Counted from the stretch's first letter, positions 51,798 to 62,465 are shown. The stretch: DNA of 64,000 nucleotides from Papio anubis (GCF_008728515.1 NC_044995.1:38465542-38529541), one strand, 5' to 3'. Translations and numbers: made by a program. Notes: generated by a model not told the origin, from the letters alone.

Positions 51798-52102
51798 ATA
51801 GTTATTATTATTATTATTTTTGAGATAGAGTCTCACTCTGTCGCCCAGGCTGGAGTGCAAAGGTGCCATCTCGGCTCACTGCAACCTCCACCTCCTGGGT
51901 TCAAGCTTTCTCCTGACTCAGCCTCCCAAGTAGCTGGGATTATAGGCAGGCACCACCACACCTGGCTAATTTTTGTATTTTTAGTAGAGACAGGGTTTTG
52001 CCATGTTGGTCAGGCCTGTCTCGAACTCCTGACCTCAGGTGATCCACTCACCTCGGCCTCCCAAAGTGCTGGGATTATAGGCGTGAGCCACTGCGCCCGG
52101 GC
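51798..52102 (-). mobile_element. AluS in duplication unit 2
   Basis: Antisense Alu at the matching position of unit 2, ending 'ccactgcgcccgggc'. Confidence 0.93.
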
Positions 52103-52124
52103 AGCATTGATTTTTATAATAATT

Positions 52125-52418
52125 TTTTGTTTGTTTGCTTTTGAGACAAGGTCTTGCCCTGTTGGCCAGGCTGGAATGCAGAGTCGTGATCATAGCTCAC
52201 TGCAGCCTCATCCTCCTGCCTCATCCTCCTGCGTAGCTGGGACTACAGGTTTGCACCACCATGCCGTTGTAATATAATTTTCTTTCTTTTTTTTTTTTTT
52301 CAGAAACAGGGTCTCTGCTATGTTGTCCAGGCTGGTCTTGAACTCCTGGTCTCAAGCAATTCTCTCACCTTGGCCTCCCAAAGCACTGGGATTACAAAGA
52401 TGAGCCACTGAGCCCGAT
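52125..52418 (-). mobile_element. AluJ SINE
   Basis: Antisense; shortened right arm with a small 'cctcatcctcctg' repeat near 52206-52232; linker poly-T at 52288-52303. Confidence 0.9.
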
Positions 52419-52977
52419 CCAATTTTTATATTAATTTGTACAAGTAGCCACCTTATGGAATTATCTTATTGTTTCTAATATTTTTATTTAACTTCCTATG
52501 TTTTATAATTAGATCGTCATTTAATCTGCAAATAGTATTAATCTCTATACTTGTTCCTCTTAATTTCCTTTTTCCTATGGATACATAACATACATATTTA
52601 TGGGATGCACATGATATTTTGACGCATGCGTCCAAGGAACACATAATCCTCTGAGGCGTGCTCTTAAATGAGTGCCTCAGGTGAGAGTTGAGTGATTTCT
52701 GTCGGCATGGGATGAAAACCCTTTCCACAACAAAAGACACAGCCGCCGCCAAGGAAGGGAAGGCAAGAGACACAGAAGCGAGGTTTAATGGTCTGTCAAG
52801 TCAACCCATTAAGCAATCTCTGTGGGACAACATGCATTTGAACAGTCTGAACACGGATGGGTTCATGTTTCTCTCCACATGTAATTCTTAGGTGAAATTT
52901 TTACTCCCACCAATAAGTCATGCTGGGGTCTCTTTTTCTATTACCTTTATTTGATTGTGTCTCCAGTGGGTCTTTTT
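52419..52977. other. Mixed: possible L1 debris and unclassified DNA
   Basis: 52490-52620 has L1-like phrases ('aattagatcgtcatttaatc', 'gggatgcacatgatatttt'). 52680-52900 is repeat-free and holds a 67-codon plus frame with no domain. Confidence 0.4.
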
Positions 52978-53276
52978 TTTTTTTTTTTTTTTTTGAGATG
53001 GAGTCTTGCTCTGTCGTTCAGGCTGGAGTACAATGGCAAGGTCTCGGCTCACTGCAACCTTCGCCTCCTGGGTTCAAATGATTCTCCTGCCTCAGCCTCC
53101 TGAGTATCTGGGACTACAGGTGCGTGCCATTATGACTAGCTGTAATTTTTGTATTTTTAGTGTAGACGGGGTTTCACTATGTTGGCCAGGCTGGTCTCGA
53201 ACTCCTGACCTCATGATCCACCTGCCTTGGCCTCCCAAAGTGCTGGGATTACAGGTGTGAGCCACTGCACCTGGCC
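52978..53276 (-). mobile_element. AluS SINE
   Basis: Antisense; TSD 'tccagtgggtcttttt' on both sides (from 52962 and 53277). Confidence 0.96.
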
Positions 53277-53352
53277 TCCAGTGGGTCTTTTTCTGTGTCT
53301 GCCTTCTCTGTTTCTGGAGCACCAGGTGCTTCCCTGGACATGAGAGGCAATT

Positions 53353-54157
53353 TCTTTCTTTCTTTTTTTTTTTATTTTTAATTGTATTATTATTATTTTT
53401 TATTTTACTGTAAGTTCCAGGATACATGTGCAGAACGTGCAGTTTTGTTACATAGGTATACTTGTGCCATGGTGGTTTGCTGCACCTATCAACCCGCCAT
53501 CTAGGTTTTAAGCCCCGCATGCACTAGGTATTTGTACTAATGCTCTCCCTCCGCTTCCCCACCACTGCCTGACAGGCCCCGATGTGTGATGTTCCCTTCC
53601 CTGTGTCCATGTGTTCTCATTGTTCAACTCCCACTTATGAGCGAGAACATGCGATGTTTGGTTTTCTGTTCCCGTGTTAGTTTGCTGAGAATGATGGCTT
53701 CCGGCTTCATCCATGTCCCTGCAAAGGACATGATCTCATTCTTTTTTTATGGCTGTATAGTATTCCATGGTATCTATGTGCGACATTTTCTTTATCTAGT
53801 CTATCATTGGTGGGCATTTGTGATCCTTGTATTACATAGGTTCCAAGTCTTTGCTATTGTAAATAGTACTGCAATAAACATACGTGTGCATGTGTCTTTA
53901 TAGTAGAATGATTTATAATCCTTTGGGTATATAGCCAGTAGTGGGATTGCTGTGTCAAATCATTCTGGTTCTAGATCCCTGAGGAATCGTCACACTGTCT
54001 TCCACAATGGTTAAGGTAATTTACACTCCCATCAACTGTGTAAAAGCGTTCCTGTTTCTCCACAGCCTCGCCAGCATCTATTGTTTCCTGACTTTTTAAT
54101 AATCGCCATTCTGACTGGTGTGAGATGGTATCTCATTGTGGTTTTGATTTGCATTGT
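53353..54157 (-). mobile_element. 5'-truncated L1 (L1PA-type)
   Basis: About 800 bp of reverse L1: T-rich tail, 3' UTR, ORF2 end ('ggctgtatagtattccatgg', 'ttccacaatggttaaggt'). TSD 'agaggcaattt' before 53353 and after 54158. Non-functional. Confidence 0.95.
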
Positions 54158-54294
54158 AAGAGGCAATTTCAACTGCACTCAGTAAAGAGGATCGCCAATG
54201 CAGTCAGTGCTTATTTTCCACTACCCTGTGCTTGGCCCGTCACATATAGAGGGAGGGCATTGTTCCATCCTTTTGTGATCCCATGGGGTGTGTC

Positions 54295-54395
54295 CTGCCC
54301 TCATCCTTATTTTGCAGATGAGGAAACTGAGACTTAAAGAGTTGAAATGATAGTTCAAACTCACATAAGTAGGGCCCAGCTTGGATGTTAGCATG
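54295..54395 (-). mobile_element. MIR SINE
   Basis: 'tattttgcagatgaggaaac' and 'tgagacttaaagagttg'. Confidence 0.7.
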
Positions 54396-54529
54396 CTATT
54401 ATTATTCTTTGTTGCTGTTGCGTTGTTCCTAGATGAGGAAACCATTTCTGAGGGGTCATGGGGCTCAGAAGCGCAGGGCTGGGGTAGTCATCCAGACAAG
54501 CACTGTCCAACAGAAATACAACAAGGGAT

Positions 54530-54693
54530 CGGGGTGCTGTGGCTCATGCCTATAATCCCAGCTCTTTGGGAGGCTGAGACGGGAGGATTGCTTGAGGCCA
54601 GGAATTCGAGGCTGCAGTGAGCTATGATTGCACCACTGTATTCCAGCCTGAGCAACAGAGTGAGACCCTGTCTCTAAAGAAAAAAGAAAAAAG
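54530..54693 (+). mobile_element. Short (monomer-like) Alu, unit A
   Basis: About 150 bp: 'gctgtggctcatgcctataa' to 'cagcctgagcaacagagtg'. Confidence 0.88.
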
Positions 54694-55003
54694 AGGCCAG
54701 GTGCGGTGGCTCGTGCCTGTAATCCCAGCACTTTGGTAGGCCGAGGGGGGCGGATCACTTGAGGCCAGGAGTTCGAGATCAGCCTGGCCAACATGGTGAA
54801 ACCCCAACTCTTCTAAAAATACAAAAATTAGCCCAGTGTGGTGGCAGGTGCCTGTAATCCCAGCTACTCGGGAGGCTGAGGCAGGATAATTGCTTGAACC
54901 CAGGAGGCAGGGGTTGCAGTGAGCCGAGAGCATACTGCTGTACTCTGTAGTCTTGCTCTGGGTGACAGAGCAAGACTCCATCTCAAACGAACAAACAAAA
55001 ATA
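54694..55003 (+). mobile_element. AluS with a hairpin scar
   Basis: Sense Alu. Near its 3' end the normal 'ctccagcct' is replaced, giving 12-bp perfect inverted arms 'agtcttgctctg' (54949-54960) and 'cagagcaagact' (54966-54977). Confidence 0.94.
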
Positions 55004-55062
55004 AGTGCAGGGCTTGGTAGTCATCCCGATAAGTACTGTCCAACAGAAATACAACAAGGGGT

Positions 55063-55222
55063 CAGGGTGCTGTGGTTCATCCCTGTAATCCCAACTCTTT
55101 GGGAGGCTGAGGTAGGAAGATTGCTTCAGGCCGGGAATTCAAGGCTGCAGTGAGCTATGATTGTGGCATTGTGTTCCAGCCTGGGCAACAGAGTGAGACC
55201 CTGTATTTAAAAAAAAAAAGAC
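55063..55222 (+). mobile_element. Short (monomer-like) Alu, unit B
   Basis: Duplicate of the Alu at 54530, ending in a poly-A tract. Confidence 0.88.
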
Positions 55223-55850
55223 AAAGAAAAGAAATACAAAGATCTCATATGTAATTTTAAATTTTCAAGTAGCCTCATTAGAAATGGTAATAAGAAACAG
55301 GTGAAGTTAGTTTTAATAATGTATTTTTAACCCAATATATTGAAAATGTTACTTCCACATGGGATGAACATAGAAATTACTGAGATATTTCACACTTCTA
55401 AAAATATTGAGTCTTCAGGCTGGGCACAGTGGCTTGTGTCTGTAATCCTAGCACTTTGGAAGGCCAAGACAGGCAGATTGCTTGATTTCAGGAGTTCCAG
55501 ACCAGCCTGGGCAACATGACAAAACCCCATCTCTACAAAAAGTTAGTTGGGCATAGTGGCATGTACCTGTAGTCCCAGCTACTAGGGAGGCTGAGGCAGG
55601 AGGATCCCCTAAATCTGGGAGATCAAGGCTGCGGTGAGCCATGATCACGCCACTGCACTCCAGCCTGGGCAACAGAGTGAGACCCTGTCTCAACAAACAA
55701 AAACAAACAGAAACAAAAGTCTTCAATATCTGGTGTGTATTTTATGCTTTACTTGATCTCAATTCCGATGAGTCCCATTTCAAGCACTCAGTGGCCACAT
55801 GTGGCTTATGGCTACATTTTTGATAGCGTGTGTGGGTCTAAATCTTTGAC
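55223..55850 (+). mobile_element. hAT-like (Charlie-type) fossil, split by Alu
   Basis: 5' end ('ctgtccaacagaaatac') lies in the duplicated units; body continues 'catatgtaattttaaatttt', 'caagtagcctcattagaaat', 'aacccaatatattgaaaatg', and after the Alu 'gtggccacatgtggcttatg'. Matches an old non-autonomous hAT family. Confidence 0.6.
55419..55716 (+). mobile_element. Alu SINE
   Basis: Sense Alu in the hAT fossil; 'agtcttca' on both sides. Confidence 0.94.
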
Positions 55851-55899
55851 AAGTATTTCTGGTATTTTTTGGTGACACAATAAGGCTCAGGTAGTAAAC

Positions 55900-55919
55900 A
55901 TATCGGGGGTACCCGATAT
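55900..55919. repeat. Short palindrome
   Basis: 'atatcggg' and 'cccgatat' as 8-bp arms around 'ggta'. No known function. Confidence 0.7.
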
Positions 55920-55946
55920 ATACTTGTTTTGTCATACCAGACCCTT

Positions 55947-56365
55947 TGCTTTTGGTCTGGATATTTGACCCCTCCAAATCTCATGTTGAAATTTGATTCT
56001 CAGTGTTGGAGATGGGGTCTAGTGGGAGGTGTTTGGGTCATGGGGGCAGATCACTCATGAAGGGCTTGGTATTGTCCTCTCAGTAATGCGTAAGTTCTTG
56101 CTCTATTAATTCCCCCAAGAGCTGGTTGTTAAAAAAACCCTGGCACTTCCCTCTGCTCTCTCTTGCTTCCTCTGTGGTCTGCACATGCCAGCTCCCTTTC
56201 ACCTTCCACCATGACTGGAAGCAGCTTGAGGCCCTCACCAGATGCAGATGCCTGTACCATGCTGTACCAGACAGTCTGCAGGACTGTCAGCCAAACAAAC
56301 CTCTTTTGTGTATAAATTGCCCAGCCTCAGGTATTCCTTTACAGCAACACTAATGGACTAAGACA
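55947..56365 (+). mobile_element. MSTB-type MaLR solo LTR
   Basis: 'ctccaaatctcatgttgaaa', 'gggaggtgtttgggtcatgg', 'gagctggttgttaaaaaaac' and 'cctttacagcaacactaatg', ending 'gactaagaca'. Complete LTR length; 'ccctt' and 'ccttt' flank it. Confidence 0.9.
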
Positions 56366-56382
56366 CCTTTCATACTCTTTTT

Positions 56383-56455
56383 TGATGAAGGAAGGAGAAA
56401 TGAAGGAAGGGAGGAAGGAAGGAAGGAAAGAAGGAAGGAAGGAAGGAAAAAAGGA
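56383..56455. repeat. (GGAA)n microsatellite 1
   Basis: Imperfect GGAA/GAAA tract between the MSTB LTR and a short unique gap. Confidence 0.93.
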
Positions 56456-56559
56456 AGTCCTTTCTAAAAATATTTCCCCCAATATGGATAAAAACCCCTT
56501 TTTATGTAACACCGTTAAGCATTGACCCAGCAGAAGCAGCCCCATGTCTTGAGCTTGAA

Positions 56560-56693
56560 GGAAGGAAAGAAAGAAAGAAAGGAGAATAAGAGGAAGAAAC
56601 AGGAGGAAGAAATGAGGGAAAGGAGGAAGGAAGGAAGGAAGGAAGGAAGGAAGGAAGGAAGGAAGGAAGGAAGAAAGAAAGAAAGAAAGGAAG
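56560..56693. repeat. (GGAA)n microsatellite 2
   Basis: Contains 12 perfect consecutive GGAA units at 56625-56672, flanked by GAAA and GGAA variants. Confidence 0.96.
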
Positions 56694-56824
56694 TTAGTTC
56701 AGTGGAGGATCCAGGAAAACTGCCCTGAATGCCCTGAAGTTCCTCCCTTCTGCCTAAATATTTTGAAGTAGCTAACAGAATCTGTCCAACTTCATTATCT
56801 TAATTTGAATCCCTGCCCCCAACC

Positions 56825-57130
56825 CCCAAGAAGCAGATCCAGAAGCAGAGATTTGAATGCTTCTGGAGGAGATTCCAAAGCACACTGGCAGAAAAGTAGG
56901 AAAGGGAACACCCAGTAATAAGTGAGCCATCAGGCAAGTTACCACCATGAGCAACTGGGTCTCAATTACCAGTGGGGACCTCTGGGAGGCAGCAGAGAGC
57001 ACATTCCTCCGCGTTATTGCATGCTAGTGGTGAGGGAGCTGGGGTATTGATCCATCAGCTCCCATCCATCACAAATTAAAGGATGCTCCTTGGTAGTATT
57101 AATTCTCTAACACCACAGACTGCTGAGTGG
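56825..57130 (-). mobile_element. LTR-like repeat A, third copy
   Basis: 'gtgagggagctggggtatt' and 'gatccatcagctcccatcc' match the copy at 21575-21890. Confidence 0.45.
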
Positions 57131-58003
57131 ACACTTTGATAGCCAGAGAAAATGCCCTGGGGGCTGGCAGGGGGAAGTCAGACCTGCATACACTCAAGTG
57201 GTTAGGGCATGGCTGGACAGTGTTTGCCACACTGGTGACGTACCTACTTCCTTATAATTAAAAAAGTTTACTTTTTGTACCATAAGCCCTTGTGAACTTT
57301 ATGTCCATTAACTTTGTGACAGTCTGGCTGCCATATGGGACATGAGATGATTTAGTTGTTGTCATCTCAGTGACAGAAAAGGCAGAACAGCTATGGAAGG
57401 AGATCGCAGATGTATGCATATATTTATGTGTAACCTTGCAAACATGTGCGTGTGCTCCCATTCTTGTTGTCACCAAGCCTAATTCTCTTACCACATTCTC
57501 TGCTGTCTTCCCCATATACATACAAGCTCTTTTTTAGTCATTGGGCAAAACAGAAGAAAATAAAAGGACCAAGTCTCCATTTTCTGGGGAAATGATGCTG
57601 TTCTCCTTCTAAGGAGGCATCAGAATCAAATGTCCCCTACCTGTGTCCCCAGCTTCATTCTCTCTCTCTCTCCCCCATTGGAAAATAATTTGTATTGGTT
57701 TCTGGCTAATCTTTTGTTTCTTCTTGAGAATATGAGCAAAATGCTTTTTCTTTTTTCATGTATTTCTGTCTCTTTCTTTCATAAAGATAGCTCAACACCT
57801 GCACTTCTCTGCAACTTGTCCTTTTCACTTCTGGAGGTGTTGGGTTGCTATTTTGACCTCTCTTCATGGCTGAGGCTGAGGCAGTGAACAGGACAGACAG
57901 GAGTTTTGAGGTTCTGTAACTCAAAACATTTTAAGAGCCCCAATGTGACTTAACAAGAGGAAACATCTTTGAGGCATGTTTCATAAAATCAACGTATTAA
58001 CCA
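57131..58003. other. Largely unclassified stretch
   Basis: Nearly 900 bp without a confident repeat; (CT)n at 57659-57672. Plus frame 57630-57887 and minus frames 57258-57521 and 57706-57924 have no domain. Confidence 0.4.
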
Positions 58004-58004
58004 T

Positions 58005-58311
58005 GTTTTTTTGCTCGTTTGTTTGGTTTTTGAGATGGAGTCTTGCTCTCACCCAGGTTGGAGGGCAGTGGCATGATCTCAGCTCACTGCAACCTCTGCC
58101 TCCCAGGTTCAAGAGATTCTCCTGCCTCAGCCTCCCGAGTAGCTGGGACCACAGGCACCCGCCACCATGCCTGGCTAATTTTTGTATTTTTTGTAGAGAC
58201 AGAGTTTCACCATGTTGGCCAGGCCGGTCTCGAACTCCTGACCTTGAGTGATCCACTCCCCTCAGCCTCCCAATGTGCTGGAATTACAGGCATGAGCCAC
58301 TGCACCTGGTC
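58005..58311 (-). mobile_element. AluS SINE
   Basis: Antisense; TSD 'ttaaccatgt' at both ends (about 57998 and 58312). Confidence 0.95.
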
Positions 58312-58338
58312 TTAACCATGTATTTCTGATTCTCTGAT

Positions 58339-58771
58339 ATGTGGGGCTTTGCTGACCCTACAAGAATGGCCCCTCCCAGAGCTAGCCAATTTCTAGATAG
58401 TAAAGGGCCTTTTATATGCAAACCAACCAATCCAGATCTACACCCCCAACCATCTCCTTTCTTGGGCTCTCACCCGCTGGGACACTATCTCCCTGCTCTA
58501 ATCATCTCAGAGCCAAGTACCAGACAATGAGGGGCAGCTCCTATGCCCCGAAGCCCTTACCCTGCCTGGCTCATTCCTTCCCATGGAAATCACAATAAAG
58601 GCTCTTGCCCACAAGTTTTCTTCATTCCCTTTGCCCCCCAGCCCAGCCCTGTGTGGCCCTGCATAGCATGGTGCGCCCTTTCTTCTTGGGACCTGTGAGT
58701 AACAAACTATATTTTCAATGGCAGTCGTCACCTGATCTAGTGGCCTTGCCATACCTGAATAATAATAAAAC
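58339..58771 (+). mobile_element. ERV1-type LTR
   Basis: 'tgtggggctttgctgaccc', 'caagaatggcccctcccag', CCAAT motif ('aaccaaccaatcc'), poly(A) signal in 'cacaataaaggctcttgcc' (AATAAA at about 58592), then U5-like 'cctgtgagtaacaaactat'. Gammaretrovirus-like LTR layout. No viral genes present. Confidence 0.75.
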
Positions 58772-58772
58772 T

Positions 58773-59084
58773 GGGCTGGGTGCAGTGGCTCATGCCTGTA
58801 ATCCCAGCAATTTGGGAGGCTGAAGTGGGAAGATTGCTTGAGACCAGGAGTTCAAGACCAGCCCTGGCAACATAACAAGATCCCTATTTCTACAAAAGAA
58901 ACCCAGAAAAATTAGCCAGGCATGGTGGCACATGCCTGTAGTCCCAGCAACTCAGGAGGCTGGGGTGCGAGATTTGCTTGAGCCCAGGGGGTTGAGGCTG
59001 CAGCGAATCTCCCCATGATCATGTCATGGCATCCAACCTGGGCAATAGAGCAAAAACCTGTGTCAAAAAGATAACAATAATAAT
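58773..59084 (+). mobile_element. AluJ SINE
   Basis: Sense Alu at the end of the LTR; 'aataataataaaac' on both sides. Confidence 0.93.
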
Positions 59085-59099
59085 AAAACCTACATTTTA

Positions 59100-59390
59100 A
59101 AACAACGAAGGCCCAACATGGGATGCCAGCCCCATCATCCTCATCACCTCCCTGCTCTCATGTCCTTCTATTCTCTCCACTCCAGCCACACAAGCCTCCT
59201 TAATGTTCCTCAAGCATGCCAGGCATCTTGCATGTAGGCCTCTGTCTGTGCTGTTCCCTGTGCTTGTGATGCTCTTCCTCCAGATATCAGTACGTCTTTT
59301 CCTGCCTTCATGTCTCTGCTCAAATATCACCTTCTTAGAGCAGTGTTTTGCAAAATAGCTCCCACTCTATCTGACTCTTACCTGCTGCTG
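59100..59390 (+). mobile_element. L2 LINE, first part
   Basis: 'tctgtgctgttccctgtgc' in a stretch with 'atgctcttcctccagatatc' and 'catgtctctgctcaaatatc'. Continues 59760-59955. Confidence 0.88.
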
Positions 59391-59759
59391 CTTTTTCTTT
59401 CTCTTTCCTTCTTTCCTTCCTTCCTTCTTTCTCTCTTTCCTTCCTTCCTTCTTTCTCTTCCTTCCTTCCACAGGGTCTTGCTGTCTTGCCCAGGCTGGAG
59501 TGCAATGGTGTGATCTCAGGTCACTACAACCCCCGCCTCCTGGGTTCAAGCAATTCTCATGCCTCAGCCACCCAAGTCGCTGGGATTACAGGCATGCACC
59601 ACCATCCCCAGCTAATTTCTCTTTTCTCTTTTCTTTTCTTTAGAGACAGAGTTTCTCCATGTTGGCCAGGCTGATTTCTAACTCCTGGCTTCAAGTGATC
59701 CACACGCTGTGGCCTCCCAAAGTGCTGGGATTACGGGCGTGAACCACCACACCTGGCCT
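59391..59759 (-). mobile_element. AluS with (TTCC)n tail
   Basis: Tetranucleotide CT array 59391-59470, then an antisense Alu. The linker is also CT-expanded (59618-59640). Confidence 0.93.
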
Positions 59760-59955
59760 CCATTTTTCTTATAAAAACTCTCTTTACCTGACAGATAATA
59801 AATCTGCCTGAGTTTATTTGTCTGATTTCTCTGCCCTAAACAGTGAGTTTCCTAAGAACAGGAAATTATTTGCTCTATTAATGGCTGTGCCTGGGATAGG
59901 ATCTAGTATAGAATAAATGCATAATCAACATATATCAAATGAATGAATGAACAAA
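59760..59955 (+). mobile_element. L2 LINE, 3' end
   Basis: 'gtgagtttcctaagaacagg', 'aatggctgtgcctgggatag' and the terminal 'gaatgaatgaacaaatgaac' repeats. Confidence 0.85.
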
Positions 59956-60091
59956 TGAACCTGATAATTTTTCTCAAGCTTTCTAGGTGAAATAGTGCAC
60001 TTGATCTTATCGTTGGTAACTTTATCTCCAGCTCTGGTAAAACTTGTTATTTTGCAACTTAGGAAGACCTTGCTCAGTTCTTAAGAAAAAC

Positions 60092-60404
60092 CAGCTGGGC
60101 GCGGTGGCTCACGCCTGTAATCCCAGCACTTTGGGAGGCTGAGGCAGGAGGATCACAAGGTCAGGAGTTTGAGACCAGCCTGAGCAACATGGAGAAACCC
60201 CGTCTCTACTAAAAACACAGAAACTAGCTGGGCGTGGTGGTGGGCGTCTGTAATCCCAGCTACTCAGGAGGCTGAGGCAGGAGAATCACTTGAACCCAGG
60301 AGGTGGACGTTGCAGTGAGCCAAAACCGTGCCATTGCACTCCTGCCTGGGCAACAGAGCGAGACTCTGTCTCAAAAAAAAGAAAGAAAAGAAAAGAAAAA
60401 AGAA
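60092..60404 (+). mobile_element. AluS/Y SINE
   Basis: Well preserved sense Alu with 'gatcacaaggtcagg'; TSD 'aagaaaaacca' on both sides. Confidence 0.95.
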
Positions 60405-60679
60405 AAACCAAGGTCTGCATTTCCATAAGCAGGTGTAGCTCATTTGATTAAATTTCCCTTGCTAACTTCTTAGGATACACATGAATATATAACTAAGCAT
60501 TTAATCAAACTCCTGACTTACCAGAGGGGTTAGATGCTGAATATAATTTGTAATTGCCTAAGAATATAGTAAGCTTGAGTACTTTTGTTTCCATAATTAA
60601 GTGTGAGGCCCTTGTCTCAATGTGAATTAAGAATACTTCAAGCACTGGATATGAAAAGTAAATTTATTTTCTTTTGGCA
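60405..60679. other. Unclassified AT-rich stretch
   Basis: No gene or repeat recognised. Confidence 0.4.
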
Positions 60680-60949
60680 AAGTTCAAACATATATGAAAG
60701 AAGAGAAAATAGAATGATATCCCACCCAATTCCTATGACCCATCTTCAATAATTATTAACTCATAACACATCTTGTGTTTCTCTAGCCCAAACTTAAACA
60801 TAACCTTAATTTGCAAATTGAAGCAAACCTTTAATTTGCCTTAACATATAACCCGGGGTTGTGTTTAACCCTCTTAAAGCAAATCTCAGATGTCGTATGA
60901 TTTCATCTGTAAATATTTTAATATGTACTTCTCAAAGTTAAGGACTCTG
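60680..60949 (-). mobile_element. Old L1 3' fragment
   Basis: 'gcaaatctcagatgtcgtat' and 'catctgtaaatattttaata' fit reverse old-L1 text. Confidence 0.5.
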
Positions 60950-61553
60950 CAGCCGCTGTGGAAAATGGTATGGTGATTCCTCAAAAAATCAAATATAAAG
61001 TTAATATATAATCCAGCAATTTTACTTCTGGGTGTACACTAAATGAAAGCAGGAACTCAAACAGATGTTCCTTTGTACATCCATTTCATAACAGCAGTAT
61101 TCACAATAACCAAAAGGTGGAAGCAACACACGTGTGTGGCAACAGGTGAAATGGATAAACATAGTGTTGTATATCCATATGAAGGAATAGTATTCAGCCT
61201 TAAAAAAGGAATGAAATTATGACACACGCTACAACATGAATGAACCTCGAGTACGTAATGCTAAGGGAAATCAGCCACTCACAGGAAGACAAATACCGTA
61301 TGATTCTGTTTATATGGGGTCCCTAGAGTGGTCAAATTCATAGGGACAGTAAGTAGAATAGGGATTGCCAGGGGCTGGGGGAGAGGGAATGGGAGGTTAG
61401 TGTTTAATGGAGACAGTTTTAGTTTGGGAAGATGAAAATATTCTGGAGACGAATCGTGGTGATGGTTACACATCTATGTGAATGTACATAATACCACTGA
61501 AATGTACACCTTAAAAATGGTTAAAATGATCATTTTTTATTATGCATATATAT
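60950..61553 (+). mobile_element. L1M ORF2 end and 3' UTR
   Basis: 'atggtatggtgattcctca', 'gaacatgaatgaacc'-like text, 'accgtatgattctgtttata' and 'gtggtcaaattcatagggac'. Ends after the Alu at 61842-61875 ('ccacaataaaagaaaaagc'). Confidence 0.9.
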
Positions 61554-61554
61554 T

Positions 61555-61841
61555 TTTTGAGACAGAGTTTCACTTTTATTGCCCAGGCTGGAGTGCAATG
61601 GAGCAACCTTGGCTCACTGCAACCTCCGCCTCCCTGGTTCAAGTGATTCTCCTGCCTCAGCCTCCCCAGTAACTGGGCTTACAGGTGCCTGCCACCACTC
61701 CCAGCTAAATTTTGTATTTTTAGTAGAGATGGGGTTTCACCATGTTGGCCAGGCTGGTCTTGAACTCCTGATCTCAGGTTATCTGCCCACCTTGGCCTCC
61801 CAAAGTGCTGGGATAACAGGCGTGAGACACTGTGCCTGGCC
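61555..61841 (-). mobile_element. AluS SINE
   Basis: Antisense Alu in the L1 3' UTR; 'atgcatat' on both sides. Confidence 0.95.
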
Positions 61842-61974
61842 ATGATGCATATTTTTCCACAATAAAAGAAAAAGCTAAGGAGTCACTTATGTTGCATGTT
61901 GTCCTCACTCTGGAGCTAGTCTTAAGGAGCATTTGCCACCTGGAGCTCTGCCAGTTCCTGTGCAGAAGAAAAAA

Positions 61975-62190
61975 GTGGTCCAGAGCACTGCTGTGGACCA
62001 CTTTCAAAAGTTCAATAGAACTTTCCAAAAAATGTTCCCTATCTCCAATGTTTAATAAAGTAGCTACTAGATACATGTAGCTTTTGAGGACTAAAAATAT
62101 GGCTTGTACGACTGAGCAACAGGATTTTAAATGTTGTTTAATTTTGAAAGCCACATGTGGCTACCGGTTTGGACACTGCAACATTAGAGA
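61975..62190 (-). mobile_element. hAT-like MITE fossil
   Basis: 'gccacatgtggctaccgg' with 'tttggacactgcaa' at one end and 'cactgctgtggaccac' at the other resemble the inverted ends of a short Charlie-type family. Confidence 0.55.
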
Positions 62191-62465
62191 GATTTGTATT
62201 GGTTATTAAATGCTTCAACCTGGGAGTGACACGTTTCATTTCCACTGAGAACTCATTGGTCAGAATTAGTCACATGACCCCAGCAGACCACGGGGGTGGT
62301 CTTACATCTTACATCTTACACATGCCTGTATATGGAGAACTGGAAATATTTGGTGAACAGCTCTAATGCCTGTCTCAGAGAATAAGTCTTTTTGAGATCC
62401 AGAAAGGAGAAAAATTGGCTATTTTATTTCAGGAAGAGAAGATAAGAAACGTGGAGACTTAATGT
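62191..62465. other. LTR-like debris and unclassified DNA
   Basis: 'ggtcagaattagtcacatg' recalls LTR-like repeat C. A threefold 'cttacat' run sits at 62302-62320. Confidence 0.4.

Larger units (their letters stand above)
51304..52102. repeat. Tandem duplication (404 + 395 bp), each with an Alu
   Basis: Units 51304-51707 and 51708-52102. Each begins 'aagtttattttcaata', runs about 95 bp of non-Alu sequence ('ttttattca', 'gtcatt'), then an (ATT)n stretch and an antisense AluS. The units differ at roughly one base in eight to ten. Confidence 0.9.
54473..55222 (+). repeat. Tandem duplication split by AluS
   Basis: Unit A 54473-54693 and unit B 55005-55222, offset 534 bp. Each starts 'gcagggct', has 'tactgtccaacagaaatac' or 'cactgtccaacagaaatac', then a short sense Alu. 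The AluS at 54694-55003 sits between them. Confidence 0.9.

Noticed and set aside
51753..52277. A 174-codon plus-strand frame
   Set aside because: Reads through two antisense Alus and their junction; a repeat artefact.
52688..52891. A 67-codon frame in GC-richer, repeat-free DNA
   Set aside because: No recognisable domain and no conserved context visible; could not be supported as a gene.
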